A stretch of 64,000 bases of DNA from JAQUOA01 sp037443785. GTDB taxonomy: Bacteria > Bacteroidota > Ignavibacteria > UBA10030 > UBA8401. Positions 63,478-64,000 of the stretch are shown here, piece after piece (within the stretch, counting starts at the first letter, position 1; every line of letters begins with the position of its first letter). The notes beneath the pieces were generated by a model. It had not been told where the DNA came from and did not search any database. It saw only the letters and a list, made by a program, of their open reading frames with translations. The stretch spans positions 62,001 to 126,000 of the forward strand of contig JBBINR010000005.1 in NCBI GenBank assembly GCA_037443785.1, read 5' to 3'. The translations under genes and the position numbers were made by a program.

Positions 63478-64000
63478 CTAAATAGTACGTCGGAGGCGGG
63501 CGACAGGAATCATCATCGACTCGCGGTATTTTGCAACAGTGCGCCGTGCAATGTTGTACCCTTTATCTTTAAGAATCGTGGCAATCTCTTCATCGCTGAG
63601 TGGTTTTGATTTGTCTTCTGATAAGAGAATTTCCTTAATTCGTTCTTTTACTTCTTTATTTGAAACATCCTCGCCGCTTTGTGTGCTGATTCCTTCGCTA
63701 AAGAAATGGCGAAGCTCAAAAACGCCAAAATCAGTCTGCACATATTTTCCGTTGACGACACGGCTGATGGTCGATATATCCATACGGATAATTTCGGCGA
63801 TATCTTTATAAATAAGCGGTTTCAATCCTTCACCGACGTCAAAAAAATCTCTCTGTTTATCCACGATTGCGTGCATGACTTTCAGCATGGTTTCACGTCG
63901 CTGATAGATTGATGCGATAAACCATTTTGCCGCATCAAACTTTTGTTTTAAAAATTGTTTTGTATCGGTGCCGACATTTTTGTTCCGACGCGACATCAAT
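63478..64000 (-). CDS. rpoN: RNA polymerase sigma-54 factor, C-terminal part (cut by right edge)
   Basis: The last 173 or so residues of sigma-54; the gene continues beyond the right edge. Visible are AAKWFIASIYQRRETMLKVM, DIAEIIRMDISTISRVVNGKYVQTD (the helix-turn-helix for the -12 element), FELRHFFS, and the RpoN box ARRTVAKYRE that reads the -24 element. The intact RpoN box means that a functional sigma-54 regulon is expected, which supports the promoter proposed for dnaK. It lies nine bases before hslV. Confidence 0.96.
   Translation of the reverse strand, partial: LMSRRNKNVGTDTKQFLKQKFDAAKWFIASIYQRRETMLKVMHAIVDKQRDFFDVGEGLKPLIYKDIAEIIRMDISTISRVVNGKYVQTDFGVFELRHFFSEGISTQSGEDVSNKEVKERIKEILLSEDKSKPLSDEEIATILKDKGYNIARRTVAKYRESMMIPVARLRRTI

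Noticed and set aside
1..64000. CRISPR arrays, insertion sequences, prophage or tRNA genes
   Set aside because: I found no regularly spaced repeats, transposase or phage frames, and none of the short gaps contains a cloverleaf-like sequence that I could recognise by eye.

Overview
The window looks like chromosomal DNA of a diderm bacterium from the Bacteroidota/Chlorobi/Ignavibacteria side of the FCB group. Reasons: roughly 40-45% GC; lipid A genes (lpxB, lpxK); an outer-membrane barrel protein and lipoprotein-like exported proteins; AmpG/BadF/SpoIID/DUF4922 genes in the arrangement I associate with Bacteroidota; one promoter fitting the TTG-N19-TAnnTTTG form; and a hairpin repeat whose reverse strand reads MLNLFQHL, a spurious peptide familiar from such genomes. 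The lineage call is inference. I see no rRNA, tRNA, CRISPR array, insertion sequence or phage gene.

Layout. 1-7056: start of birA (minus strand, cut by the left edge), then dnaK behind a strong sigma-54-type promoter match, serA, a hairpin repeat, a one-helix small protein and clpB. 7321-16776: a seven-gene run (glycosyltransferase, GNAT, DUF4922 HIT-like protein, SpoIID-like protein, AmpG-like permease, BadF-type sugar kinase, NagZ/beta-lactamase-fold fusion lipoprotein) that reads as peptidoglycan salvage. 16906-21942: central metabolism and translation (rocA/pruA, sucC, gatB, tpiA). 22139-33106: a tightly packed run with an apparently dead GH2-like membrane protein, smc, a HAD phosphatase, an ICMT-like methyltransferase, lpxB, a DUF374 acyltransferase, lpxK and a class I glutamine amidotransferase-like hydrolase. 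33156-39492: queA, an APC permease, ispD, plsY, gpsA and an ABC membrane domain without ATPase.

39515-45500: a signalling island with tonB and a VWA protein on the minus strand, divergent from an ECF sigma factor and its membrane anti-sigma factor, followed by recG. 45758-49601: two D-Ala-D-Ala-ligase-like ATP-grasp enzymes, a GNAT acetyltransferase and a lysine 2,3-aminomutase under one good promoter with a palindrome near the predicted transcription start. This is the best candidate in the window for an undescribed pathway: beta-lysine made, then ligated and/or acetylated. 49746-53821: a HEAGH-motif membrane protein, a polytopic membrane protein, dnaG and a metallophosphoesterase. 53880-55640: icd and a HIT protein (minus). 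55804-61434: a TPR protein, a DUF3467 protein, a large exported protein and a DUF5723-like barrel. 61494-64000: rpoN (cut by the right edge), hslV and hslU on the minus strand.

All stretches without a gene are under 300 bases and hold terminators, promoters or the hairpin repeat. Several genes use GTG or TTG starts in translationally coupled overlaps.
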